In this document: piece after piece, positions 54,406 to 61,990 of the stretch
Numbering within the stretch: the first letter of the stretch is position 1
Layout: each line of letters opens with the position of its first letter
NCBI RefSeq assembly: GCF_002161595.1
Contig: NZ_NFID01000005.1
Coordinates: 114,808 to 178,807 of the forward strand
Length of the DNA: 64,000 nt
Reading direction: 5' to 3'
Origin: Gemmiger sp. An50
GTDB taxonomy: Bacteria; Bacillota; Clostridia; Oscillospirales; Ruminococcaceae
The notes under the pieces: generated by a model
Told to the model about the DNA's origin: nothing
The model's database searches: none
What the model saw: the letters and a program-made list of their open reading frames with translations, nothing else
Program-made: the position numbers and the translations under genes

Positions 54406-54996
54406 ATGAAGATCGGCTGCCTGATCCTGGCCAGCGGCCAGGGCAAGCGCTTCGGCTCCAACAAGCTGCTGGCGGACCTGTGCGGCCGGCCGCTGCTGGC
54501 GCATACCCTGGACTGCCTGCCGGCCGGCGTGTTTGCCAAAACGCTGGTGGTCACCCGCTGGCCCCAGGTGGCGGACCTGTGCGCGGCACGGGGCGTCGCC
54601 TGCCTGCTGCACGACCGGGAGGACCGCAGCGACGTGATCCGCCTGGGCATCCGGTATATGGAGGGGATGGACGGCTGCCTGGTCTGCCAGGGCGACCAGC
54701 CCCTGTGCCGCCCTGCCAGCCTGGCCGCGCTGGCGCAGGCTTTTGAACGGCAGCCGGAGTGCATCCACCGCCTTGCCTGGCAGGGGGTGGGCGCAAGCCC
54801 GGTGCTCTTCGGCGCGGCCCATTTTTCCGCGCTGGCCAGCCTGCCCCCGAAAACCGGCGGCAGCGCCGTTCTGAAGCAGTGCCCCCAGCAGATACGGCTC
54901 ACCGAAGCCCAGTCGCCCTGCGAGCTGTGGGACGCCGATACCCCCGAGGCGCTGGAGCGTATCGCCCGGGCCCTGCAGTCCCCCCCGTTGCCCTGA
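54406..54996 (+). CDS. MocA-like molybdenum cofactor nucleotidyltransferase
   Basis: Protein of 196 aa (CLILASGQGKRFGSNKLLAD, LVCQGDQPLC, GASPVLFGAAHF) resembling MocA/MobA cytidylyl- or guanylyl-transferases of molybdopterin. It is the second such enzyme in the window; the other is fused to an HTH at 39430. With yqeB and yqeC close by on the other strand, it fits a selenium-dependent molybdenum hydroxylase maturation set. AAAGGAGG precedes the ATG. A LytTR protein follows 31 bp later, perhaps on the same transcript. Confidence 0.85.
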   Translation: MKIGCLILASGQGKRFGSNKLLADLCGRPLLAHTLDCLPAGVFAKTLVVTRWPQVADLCAARGVACLLHDREDRSDVIRLGIRYMEGMDGCLVCQGDQPLCRPASLAALAQAFERQPECIHRLAWQGVGASPVLFGAAHFSALASLPPKTGGSAVLKQCPQQIRLTEAQSPCELWDADTPEALERIARALQSPPLP

Positions 54997-55027
54997 TCCC
55001 CATGATCCCCAAAGGAGTGTCCCCCTC

Positions 55028-55741
55028 ATGCTGTTTGCCATCTGCGACACGCAGCCTGCCGATGCCCGGCGTCTTTCCGACCTGCTCGAGAGTTATCTGG
55101 AGCAGCGTGACCTTCACTGCCGGGTGGAGCAGTTCAGCCGCCCGGAGCTGCTGCTGGAATTCTGCCGCAGCTACCCCTGTACCGCCGTGTTTCTGCAGGT
55201 GAGCGCCGCAGGGTGCCCCAACCTGGAGATCGCCGGCCGCCTGTGGGCGCTGAGCCCGGAAACGCCGGTGATTCTGACCTCGGATTCCCTGGACTGCGCG
55301 CCGGACGGCTACCGGGTGCGGGCCTTCGCCTACCTGCTCAAGACCCGCCTGCCGGAGAGCTTCACCACCTGCATGGACAGCCTGTGGGAGACCCTGTTCT
55401 CCCCCGCCAACACCCTGTGCCTGCGGGCGGACCGGGAGGACGTGTTCCTGCCGCTGGAGCAGATTTGTTATTTTGAAGCCGCCGGGCACACGGTCACCGC
55501 CCATTTTTCCGCCGCGGCTCTCTGGAGTACCCGGGTATTCCGGGTGTCGATTCAGGAAATCGCCGACCGGCTGGAGGGCCGGGGCTTTCTGCGGGTGCAG
55601 CGCAGCTTCGTGGTGAACCTGCGCTATGTGGACCGGTTCTCCAACTACATGGTCATCCTGAAAAACGGCCAGCGCATCCCGGTGAGCGTCAAGCGCTTTT
55701 CCCAACTGCGTCAGGAGTTTCTGCGCTGGCAGAACGGCTGA
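55028..55741 (+). CDS. LytTR-type regulator with a degenerate receiver domain
   Basis: Protein of 237 aa. The N-terminal receiver keeps Asp7 and Lys105 (AYLLK), but the phosphoacceptor Asp is replaced by Gln57 (AVFLQVS) and the second acidic residue by Thr8. Standard phosphorylation is therefore unlikely. The C-terminal LytTR DNA-binding domain (about residues 135-237) is well kept: ICYFEAAGHTVTAHF, VQRSFVVNLRYV, ILKNGQRIPVSVKR. No histidine kinase is adjacent. It may respond by another mechanism or act constitutively. AAAGGAG is present upstream. Confidence 0.87.
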   Translation: MLFAICDTQPADARRLSDLLESYLEQRDLHCRVEQFSRPELLLEFCRSYPCTAVFLQVSAAGCPNLEIAGRLWALSPETPVILTSDSLDCAPDGYRVRAFAYLLKTRLPESFTTCMDSLWETLFSPANTLCLRADREDVFLPLEQICYFEAAGHTVTAHFSAAALWSTRVFRVSIQEIADRLEGRGFLRVQRSFVVNLRYVDRFSNYMVILKNGQRIPVSVKRFSQLRQEFLRWQNG

Positions 55742-55809
55742 GACTCGCCTGCCCTTTTGGGGCAGAAAACCCGCGTTTTGTGTCGCATCGCCTTGATTCT
55801 GTGCATTTT

Positions 55810-55840
55810 TTGTTCTTTATTTCATAAAATGCGTTATAAT
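55810..55840 (+). promoter_or_regulatory. Promoter of a candidate small RNA
   Basis: TATAAT (55835-55840) with TTGTTC (55810-55815) 19 bp upstream. No ORF with a ribosome site follows before the terminator at 55911-55956. Confidence 0.6.
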
Positions 55841-55846
55841 AATGGT

Positions 55847-55956
55847 ACGCAGTTCCGGTTTGGGCGGAGCTGCGGGGAATTGCACGATCTCTTCGGAGTC
55901 GGTCAAGGGAACACAGGCCGCCGCATACCCGCTTGGGTACGCGGCGGCCTGTGTTT
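55847..55956 (+). ncRNA. Candidate small RNA of about 110 nt
   Basis: Between a TATAAT box and a very strong terminator lies a stretch with no credible ORF. The 5' part folds into a 9-bp hairpin (GCAGTTCCG with CGGAGCTGC, one G-U). A single-stranded middle follows, then the terminator stem. It does not match tmRNA, 6S or SRP RNA that I would recognise. It lies in the 417-bp gap between the LytTR gene and yqeB, next to the repeat element. Confidence 0.45.
55911..55956. terminator. Very strong bidirectional terminator
   Basis: ACACAGGCCGCCGC-x-TACCC and its complement around GCTT, followed by TTTTT. It ends 3 bp before the repeat element at 55959. Confidence 0.92.
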
Positions 55957-55958
55957 TT

Positions 55959-56131
55959 GGGCAATACCGCACGATTCCAGGTGGTGGAGCGCGCCGGAAA
56001 TTTTTTGCGGGATGAACCAAAAAGCACAGCCAATCCTTGGTGGATTGGCGAGCATTTTTGGAAAATCCCACGGAAAATTTTGGCGTGATACGCCGCCTGA
56101 GCCGGCAGGCGTGAATTGTGCGGTGTTGCCC
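55959..56131. repeat. MITE-like repeat with terminal inverted repeats, reference copy
   Basis: Starts GGGCAATACCGCACGATTC and ends GAATTGTGCGGTGTTGCCC. The ends are inverted copies with two mismatches over 19 bp. The 173-bp interior has AT-rich blocks (GGAAATTTTTTGC, GGAAAATTTTGGCG) and the palindromic core CCAATCCttggtGGATTGG. A diverged copy is at 6039-6210 and an internally deleted one at 13544-13595. No transposase is encoded, so mobility would depend on an enzyme in trans. Target duplications were not clear by eye. Confidence 0.75.
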
Positions 56132-56158
56132 TTGCCGTCTTTTTTCTCTTTTCCCGGT

Positions 56159-56953
56159 TTACTGCATCCGGCTGCCGTAGCGGCGCAGCACCGCCTCCAG
56201 CACGCCGCCCGCCACCGCCCGGGCCTTGTCCGATATGGTGGTGTAGTCCGCTTCCCGGCTCCGGGGGTCCACGTCGCCGCACTTGAAGCCCGGCGTAACC
56301 TCAATACCCTCGTGCAGCATGCCCCGGATCATGCCGGGGATCTGCACCTTCAGCTCCTCCCCGTTCACCCGGGCCACCGTCTGACCGGCCTCGACCAGAT
56401 CGCCGATGGCGCACAGCGGCTCGAACCGGCCGCTGACCGTGCTGCGGATGATCCGCTCGCCGGTGTAGCCCATGATGTTGCCGGGCAGGCCGGAATTGGG
56501 GGCGGCGGGGCCCTCCTCGATCACCCGGCCCAGCCGGTGACCGCGCTTTGTCTCCACCACATAGTGACAGTCCTGCCCGGCGCAGAAGCCGGGGCCGACC
56601 CCGATCACCAGCGGCGCGTCGGCAAGGGTGGTGCCCAGATTTTTCTTGGCCAGCACCGCGTCCACCACCACGGCGGGCTGCAGTGCTGCAATGCACACGC
56701 CCTCCGGGTCCGGGATCACCGCCACGCAGCGCTTTGCCAGCGCCGCCCGGGCAGCTTCCACATCCGGGCAGGCCAGGGCGGTAACGCCTTCCACGGTGTA
56801 CTGCCCTTCCTCCAACGCGGTGGAGAAGGCCACCGTGCGGCGGATGCAGGTGGGCTGGGGCAGGTCGGTCATGGCCACATCAAACCCGCACTGCCACAGA
56901 CGCCAGCCGATGCCGGTGGCAATGTCTCCGGCGCCTCGAATCACAATCAACAT
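56159..56953 (-). CDS. yqeB: Selenium-dependent molybdenum hydroxylase system protein YqeB
   Basis: Protein of 264 aa (MLIVIRGAGDIATGIGWRLW, CPDVEAARAALAKR, DAVLAKKNLGTT, IGVGPGFCAGQDCHYVVET, GYTGERIIRS). It belongs to the EF2563/YqeB family found with selenium-dependent molybdenum hydroxylases, where comparative genomics links it to maturation; the exact role is not settled. The start at 56953 follows AAAGAGGAATC and overlaps the end of yqeC by 7 bp. It is about 19 kb from the hydroxylase genes. Confidence 0.88.
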   Translation of the reverse strand: MLIVIRGAGDIATGIGWRLWQCGFDVAMTDLPQPTCIRRTVAFSTALEEGQYTVEGVTALACPDVEAARAALAKRCVAVIPDPEGVCIAALQPAVVVDAVLAKKNLGTTLADAPLVIGVGPGFCAGQDCHYVVETKRGHRLGRVIEEGPAAPNSGLPGNIMGYTGERIIRSTVSGRFEPLCAIGDLVEAGQTVARVNGEELKVQIPGMIRGMLHEGIEVTPGFKCGDVDPRSREADYTTISDKARAVAGGVLEAVLRRYGSRMQ

Positions 56954-57681
56954 ATTGATTCCTCTTTCCATTCCTTTTTCTGCAAAGCGGCGCTCACCAC
57001 ACGGGCGCTGCTCTCTTTTTTTACGGCCTGCACCGCCCGGCGCAGGTCCGCTTGTTCACAGATATCGCTCTGGTTCAGCAGGACCACAAACTGCCGCCCC
57101 TCGCTGCCCTTGGCCAGGCCCCAGGGCGAAGCCGCCAGCCGGGCCAGCAGCTCCGGCGTGACCGGCTGATTCGGCTGTATCTCCAGCCGCCGGGCGGCCA
57201 GCTCGGCCCGGAAACAGACCTCCTCCAGAGGTCTGCCCAGGCTCGAAAGTCCCAGCACCGCCACCACCAGCCCGGTTTGACCGGGCAGGGCGGGCTCCCG
57301 GTCTCCGGGGGTCTTGCAGGGCAGACGGCGGGAACCGTCCGCCTCGGCCAGCACATAGTCGGCCAGGGCCAGAAAGCCCTCCACCTGTTCATCGCTCACC
57401 CCGGTCAGCTTTCCCCGCGCGTCCAGCGGCCCGGCGGACACCGCCAGCCCGGTGCGCTCCAGCGCTGCGGCCAGGCCTGCCTTATCCTCGGGGGAAAACA
57501 CCGGACCATAGCGCTGCTCGTCCGGCGGGAGGATATGGGTGGTGGTGGTCACGATCACCCGCTTGCCCGCTTGGGTCAGTTCTTCGGCCAGGGTCAGCAT
57601 GGTGGTGGTCTTGCCGCCCGCGCCCACCAGCGCGGTCACCCCGGGGCGCACCCCCAAAAGGCTGGTCAACGTATCCTTCAT
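56947..57681 (-). CDS. yqeC: Selenium-dependent hydroxylase accessory protein YqeC
   Basis: Protein of 244 aa with a P-loop (VTALVGAGGKTTTMLTLAEE), the TTTTHILPP segment, EADGSRRLPCK and a late LLNQSD motif, all typical of the YqeC family. It is probably an NTPase acting with YqeB in maturation of selenium-dependent molybdenum hydroxylases. The start at 57681 is supported by GGAGGAG; a longer frame to 57837 is rejected because the promoter lies inside it. Confidence 0.9.
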   Translation of the reverse strand: MKDTLTSLLGVRPGVTALVGAGGKTTTMLTLAEELTQAGKRVIVTTTTHILPPDEQRYGPVFSPEDKAGLAAALERTGLAVSAGPLDARGKLTGVSDEQVEGFLALADYVLAEADGSRRLPCKTPGDREPALPGQTGLVVAVLGLSSLGRPLEEVCFRAELAARRLEIQPNQPVTPELLARLAASPWGLAKGSEGRQFVVLLNQSDICEQADLRRAVQAVKKESSARVVSAALQKKEWKEESIC

Positions 57682-57734
57682 CCTCCGCTCCTCCTCCGGT
57701 GTTCCCGCTCTCCGGCGTTCGTTGTGTAACTTTA

Positions 57735-57763
57735 AGTATAACGAAAACCTGCCGCCTGTGCAA
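57735..57763 (-). promoter_or_regulatory. Promoter of yqeC-yqeB
   Basis: TTGCAC (57763-57758), 17-bp spacer, TATACT (57740-57735) on the minus strand. Confidence 0.88.
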
Positions 57764-57785
57764 GGGGCTTGCCGCCGGGTTTTGC

Positions 57786-57814
57786 TTGTAACCGGCACCA
57801 AACCGCCGTATAAT
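57786..57814 (+). promoter_or_regulatory. Promoter of the ThrE-type exporter genes
   Basis: TTGTAA (57786-57791), 17-bp spacer, TATAAT (57809-57814). Divergent from the yqeC promoter 23 bp away. Confidence 0.85.
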
Positions 57815-57851
57815 AAAAGGGCAAATTCCGGCCGCAAAAGGAGGACCCGCC

Positions 57852-58616
57852 ATGGAGGACCGCGACCTTATCTTTGAGACCGTATCGCTCGCGGGCGAGA
57901 TCCTGCTGGCCTCCGGGGCCGAGATCTCCCGGGTCAGCGATACCATGGAGCGCATCGCCCGGGCCTATGGCAATCCCGGCCTGGATACCTTTATTTTAAG
58001 CAACGGCGTGCTGCTGTCCACCGGGGGCGGGCCCCGCAGCTACCAGGCCCGGGTGCGCCACATCCCCCTGGGCGGCGGCCGGCTGGACCGGATCGACGCG
58101 GTGAACCAGCTCTCCCGGGAGATCGAGCTGGGGCTGCACGCCCCCGCCGAGGCCCACGAGCGGCTTTTGGCCATCCGTGCCATGCCCTCCAAGCCCCGCT
58201 GGCAGCAGGTGCTGGCCTCGGGAATCGGCAGCGGAGCCTTCGGCTACCTGTTCGGGGGCACCGGCCGGGACGCGGCCGCCGCTTTTCTGTGCGGGCTGGT
58301 CTTATATCTTTACTTTTTGTATCTGGTGCGGGGCCGTCTTTCCAAGATCGCCATGAACATCAGCGGCGGGGCGCTGGTCACCCTGTGCGCCCTGATCCTC
58401 ACCCATCTGGGGCTGGGCAGCAATCTGGAAATGGTCACCGCCGGTGCGGTAGTCCCGCTTCTGCCCGGCGTGGCCTTCACCAACGGCATTCGGGACATTG
58501 CCGATGAGGACTATATCTCCGGCAGCGTACGCCTTCTGGACGCGGTGCTGGTGGTGGCCTGCCTTGCCCTGGGCGTGGGCGCGGTGATGGCCGCCTATAC
58601 CGCATGGGGGGTGTGA
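57852..58616 (+). CDS. ThrE-type threonine/serine exporter, large subunit (DUF1212)
   Basis: Protein of 254 aa: soluble N-terminal domain (LLASGAEISRVSDTMERIARAYG in parts, FILSNGVLLS) and about five helices from residue 118. This is the ThrE family split into two chains; the second chain follows. AAAGGAGG precedes the ATG. Export of Thr/Ser is known for Corynebacterium ThrE; the substrate here is assumed by family only. Confidence 0.87.
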   Translation: MEDRDLIFETVSLAGEILLASGAEISRVSDTMERIARAYGNPGLDTFILSNGVLLSTGGGPRSYQARVRHIPLGGGRLDRIDAVNQLSREIELGLHAPAEAHERLLAIRAMPSKPRWQQVLASGIGSGAFGYLFGGTGRDAAAAFLCGLVLYLYFLYLVRGRLSKIAMNISGGALVTLCALILTHLGLGSNLEMVTAGAVVPLLPGVAFTNGIRDIADEDYISGSVRLLDAVLVVACLALGVGAVMAAYTAWGV

Positions 58617-58618
58617 GC

Positions 58619-59065
58619 ATGCAGCGTTTTCTTTGCGAGGTGCTGGCCGCGGGCATCGGCACCGTGGCCTTTGCCCTGATCTTCCATGTGCCCAACCGGT
58701 ATTATCTGCGCTGCGGCATCACCGGCGCGGCGGGCTGGCTGGTCTACCTGGCCTTCAAGCCCTTCTGGGGCGTGCTGCCCGCCATCTTTCTGGCTACCTT
58801 CGCGGTGCTGTGCATCTCCCGTTTTTCGGCGGTGCAGCTGCGCTGCCCGGCCACCATCTTTCTGATCTCCGGCATCTTCCCGCTGGTGCCCGGTCTTGGC
58901 ATCTACCAGACCGCCTACGCCATGGTGAACAACGCCACCGCCGAGGCCGGTCAGATCGGCTTTACCACCCTGAAAACCGCCATCGCCATGGTGCTGGCCA
59001 TCCTGCTGGGGCTGGAGCTGCCGGGCAGCTGGTTCCGCCGCCTGGCCGCCCGCTGGACCAAGTGA
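58619..59065 (+). CDS. ThrE-type exporter, small subunit (DUF3815)
   Basis: Protein of 148 aa with four or five helices (TVAFALIFHVPNRYYLRCGI, WGVLPAIFLATFAVLCISRF, LISGIFPLVPGLGIYQTAYA). It starts 2 bp after the stop of the large subunit, with GGGGGTG as ribosome site. The two subunits together equal one full-length ThrE. Confidence 0.87.
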   Translation: MQRFLCEVLAAGIGTVAFALIFHVPNRYYLRCGITGAAGWLVYLAFKPFWGVLPAIFLATFAVLCISRFSAVQLRCPATIFLISGIFPLVPGLGIYQTAYAMVNNATAEAGQIGFTTLKTAIAMVLAILLGLELPGSWFRRLAARWTK

Positions 59066-59086
59066 CCCTTTGTTGAGGTACCGTCT

Positions 59087-60481
59087 ATGATCGACCTTGC
59101 CCACCTGGAAAAATACCGGGAGAACAACCGCCTGGAGGCAAAGCGCGCCCAGGGCGGACTGCCCCGCAGCATCTGGGAGACCTACTCCGCCTTTGCCAAC
59201 TCCTTCGGCGGGCTGATTCTGCTGGGCGTGATCGAGACCGAGAACAAGACCCTGGCCTCGGTGCCCCTGCCGGACCCGGAGGAGCTGGTGCGCCAGTTCT
59301 GGCAGATCGTGAACGACCCGGCCCGGGTGAGCGCCAACATCCTGCGCCCCACCGACGTGTGGGTGGACGAGAGCGGCGGCAACCGGATTGTGATTATCCA
59401 TGTGCCCCGTGCCGGCCGCCACGACCGGCCGGTGTATCTGGGCACCGACCCCTTTTCCGGCGCTTACCGGCGGGGCGGCGAGGGGGACTATCACTGCTCC
59501 GCCGAGGAGGTGCGGGCCATGATGCGGGACCAGGCGGACCTGCCCCGGGATCTGGTGCCGCTGGAGGGGCTGGACCAGAGCGCCCTCTGCCCCGACGCGG
59601 TGACCCGCTACCGGGCCCGGCTGCTGCATTGCCGCCCCGGCCATGTGTGGGGTGAGTTGAGCGACGCGGGCCTGCTGCTGCGGCTGGGCGTGCTGGCCCG
59701 GTCCAAAAACGGGACGCTCTGCCCCACCGCCGCCGGGCTTTTGATGCTGGGCGAAGCATGGGCCATCCGTTCGGTGTGGCCCCATTTCAGCCTTTCCTAC
59801 CGGGAGCAGCTGCAGCCCGGTCTTGCCTGCCGCCTGCGCTCGGACAGCACGGACTGGAACGGCGCGCTGTTTGATTTTTATTTCGCGGCGGCCCACCGCA
59901 TCTGCGCCGACCCCCGCCTGCCCGGCGAAGCGGACCATCCGGTGCAGCTGGCGGTGCGGGAGGCGCTGGCCAACGCCCTGATTCACGCGGACTACCAGGA
60001 CCGCCGGGGCCTGACCATCGAAAAGCGGGGCCACCGGCTTTACATCACCAATCCGGGCTGCTTTTTCATGGAACCCGCCAGCGCTTTGGCGGGCGGCGTG
60101 AGCGACGCCCGTAACCCCGGTCTGAGCGAGCTGTTCCGGCTGGTGGGCGTGGGCCGCCGGGCGGGCAGCGGACTGCCCCAGATCCAGGCGGTTTGGCGGC
60201 TGCAAGGCTGGGAGGAGCCCTCCATCCGGGAGGAGCTGTGCCCCGGCGCCACCTGCCTGCGGCTGGTCTTCGCGCCCCGGCCCGCGCTGCCGCCCCGGCC
60301 TGCCGCCAGCGGCAGCCAGGCCCTGCTGGAATACCTCACCGACCACGTGAGCGCCAGCCCCGCCCAGCTGGCCGGTGCGCTGCACCTGACCTCCGGCCAG
60401 GTTTGCCGGATGCTGGCCCGGCTGGCCACCATCGGCGCGGTGGAGCCTGCCGGAAAGAATGCCTGGCAGCTGAAAACCTGA
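59087..60481 (+). CDS. AlbA/Schlafen-type ATP-binding transcriptional regulator-like protein
   Basis: Protein of 464 aa: N-terminal AlbA_2/Schlafen domain (about residues 10-140; ENNRLEAKRAQGGLPRSIWE, ANSFGGLILLGV). Then a GHKL-like region (VREALANALIHADYQDRRGL, GRRAGSGLPQI) and a C-terminal winged helix (about residues 405-460). Such proteins are widespread putative regulators, some near mobile or defence genes. TGAGG precedes the ATG, 21 bp after the exporter gene. The target is unknown. Confidence 0.82.
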   Translation: MIDLAHLEKYRENNRLEAKRAQGGLPRSIWETYSAFANSFGGLILLGVIETENKTLASVPLPDPEELVRQFWQIVNDPARVSANILRPTDVWVDESGGNRIVIIHVPRAGRHDRPVYLGTDPFSGAYRRGGEGDYHCSAEEVRAMMRDQADLPRDLVPLEGLDQSALCPDAVTRYRARLLHCRPGHVWGELSDAGLLLRLGVLARSKNGTLCPTAAGLLMLGEAWAIRSVWPHFSLSYREQLQPGLACRLRSDSTDWNGALFDFYFAAAHRICADPRLPGEADHPVQLAVREALANALIHADYQDRRGLTIEKRGHRLYITNPGCFFMEPASALAGGVSDARNPGLSELFRLVGVGRRAGSGLPQIQAVWRLQGWEEPSIREELCPGATCLRLVFAPRPALPPRPAASGSQALLEYLTDHVSASPAQLAGALHLTSGQVCRMLARLATIGAVEPAGKNAWQLKT

Positions 60482-60487
60482 ACCATA

Positions 60488-60536
60488 CAAAAAAGCCCCG
60501 GGCCGTATCCTTTGGATACGGCCCGGGGCTTTTTTC
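60488..60536. terminator. Bidirectional terminator before the LysR gene
   Basis: AAAAAAGCCCCGGGCCGTATCC and its exact complement with a 3-nt loop. The end overlaps the LysR stop codon. Confidence 0.94.
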
Positions 60537-61422
60537 ATGCCTTTTCCCCGTGCTGCAGGCGCATCAGCTCCACAAAGCGGCGCAGCACCGGGTTGCCCTT
60601 CAGGGTCTTGTAATACATGCCGAAGGAGAGCGGCTCCACTCCGGCCAGCGGCCGCAGCACCAACTCCGGGTCCGGGGGCGCCAGCAGCCGGGGCATCACC
60701 GCCAGGCCGAACCCGGCCTTCACCAGGGTGATCACTGCCTCCGGCGACTCACCGAAGAACAGCTCGCCCGGCGCACGCTCGCCCAGCAGCTGCGCCTGCA
60801 TCTGAGCGATGTTCCGGGGGGCCTTGCGGGGGTCGCCCAGCACCAGCCGCCGCTCCCGCAGCTGTTCCAGCTCCAGCTCGCCCTCCCCTTCCAGCGCCTG
60901 CTGGCGGGTGGTCACGCAGACCATGGGCGTTTTCTCCAGCTCCGCATAGATGCCGGGCGCTTTTTTGGCCTCGTTTTCCTGGAAGCTCAAAATCACGTCC
61001 ACATGCTCTTCCTCCAAAAGCCGGTACAAAAAATCGTAGGGCACCACCTGCAGCCGGGGATGCAGGTTCGGATAACTCTCGGCCAGCTGCCGCAGCGGCT
61101 CATGCAGGCTGAACAGATGGGTATAGCCGTGGCAGCCCACCGCCAGCTCACAGAGCTCCCCCGCCGCCGGGTCCTCAAACCGTTTTTTCGCCCGCATGGC
61201 AATGGTCATCATGCCGTTGGCGTCGTGCAGAAACAGCCGCCCCGCCTCGGTGAGCTCCACACTGCGGGTGGTGCGGCGGAAAAGCTTTGCGTTCAGCTCC
61301 TCCTCCAGCGAGCGGATCTGATGGGTCACCGCAGGCTGGGTCACGTTCAGCCGCTGAGCGGCCCGGGCAAAGTTCAGGGTGTCGCTCACCGCCAGAAAAC
61401 AGGCCAGCTGAAAGGTATTCAC
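60535..61422 (-). CDS. LysR-family regulator
   Basis: Protein of 295 aa with N-terminal winged HTH (FLAVSDTLNFARAAQRLNVT, QPAVTHQIRSLEEELNAKLF, RRTTRSVELTEAG) and a LysR substrate-binding domain. GGGAGGAA precedes the ATG. The intergenic DNA carries a LysR-like inverted repeat, but the divergent gene it would control appears to have been replaced by a truncated ABC transporter. Confidence 0.92.
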   Translation of the reverse strand: MNTFQLACFLAVSDTLNFARAAQRLNVTQPAVTHQIRSLEEELNAKLFRRTTRSVELTEAGRLFLHDANGMMTIAMRAKKRFEDPAAGELCELAVGCHGYTHLFSLHEPLRQLAESYPNLHPRLQVVPYDFLYRLLEEEHVDVILSFQENEAKKAPGIYAELEKTPMVCVTTRQQALEGEGELELEQLRERRLVLGDPRKAPRNIAQMQAQLLGERAPGELFFGESPEAVITLVKAGFGLAVMPRLLAPPDPELVLRPLAGVEPLSFGMYYKTLKGNPVLRRFVELMRLQHGEKA

Positions 61423-61443
61423 CGCGCATTCCTCCCGTTTCGA

Positions 61444-61464
61444 TTAATAAATTCTGTTTATTAA
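61444..61464. promoter_or_regulatory. LysR-type operator palindrome
   Basis: TTAATAAA-N5-TTTATTAA, perfect 8-bp arms, 22 bp upstream of the LysR start; it contains the T-N11-A form. ABC transporter coding sequence begins exactly where it ends. Confidence 0.6.
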
Positions 61465-61964
61465 AGAACGTGCTGTTCAGCGGCACCATTCTGGAAAACC
61501 TGCGCTGGGGCAAGGAGGACGCCACCGAAGAGGAGTGCCGTCAGGCCTGCATCCAGGCCCAGGCGGACGAGTTCATCCAGCGCCTGCCGGACGGCTACAA
61601 CACCTACATCGAACAGGGCGGCTCCAACGTATCCGGTGGCCAGAAGCAGCGGCTGTGCATCGCCCGGGCCCTTTTGAAAAAGCCCAAGGTGCTGATTCTG
61701 GACGACTCCACCAGCGCGGTGGACACCGCCACCGACGCCCGCATCCGGGAGGCCTTTGCCCAGGCCATTCCCGGCACCACCAAGCTGATCATCGCCCAGC
61801 GCATCTCCTCGGTGCAGAACGCCGACCGGATTCTGGTGCTGGACGACGGGCGCATCGGCGCCATCGGCACCCATGAACAGCTGATGGAATCCAGCCCCAT
61901 TTATCGGGAAATCTACGAGGCCCAGACCCAGGGCGGCGGCGACTTCGACCAGCCCAACGGCTGA
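61464..61964 (+). pseudogene. 5'-truncated ABC exporter half-transporter
   Basis: In-frame remnant of about 166 codons that begins inside the ATPase domain at KNVLFSGTILENLRWG. It keeps the signature NVSGGQKQRLCIARALL, Walker B KVLILDDSTSAVD and the H-loop region LIIAQRISSVQ. The whole membrane domain and Walker A are missing; upstream is LysR promoter DNA. A GTG at 61470 could start translation but has no ribosome site. The intact partner follows at 61991, so this was the first half of a heterodimeric exporter. Either a deletion removed its start or the assembly joined two loci. Confidence 0.85.
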
Positions 61965-61990
61965 TGGCCTGAACGAGAGAAGGTGTGTTT

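Noticed and set aside
55742..56158. Protein-coding frames across the repeat and small RNA region
   Set aside because: The frames differ between repeat copies, cross a perfect terminator stem and have no ribosome sites.
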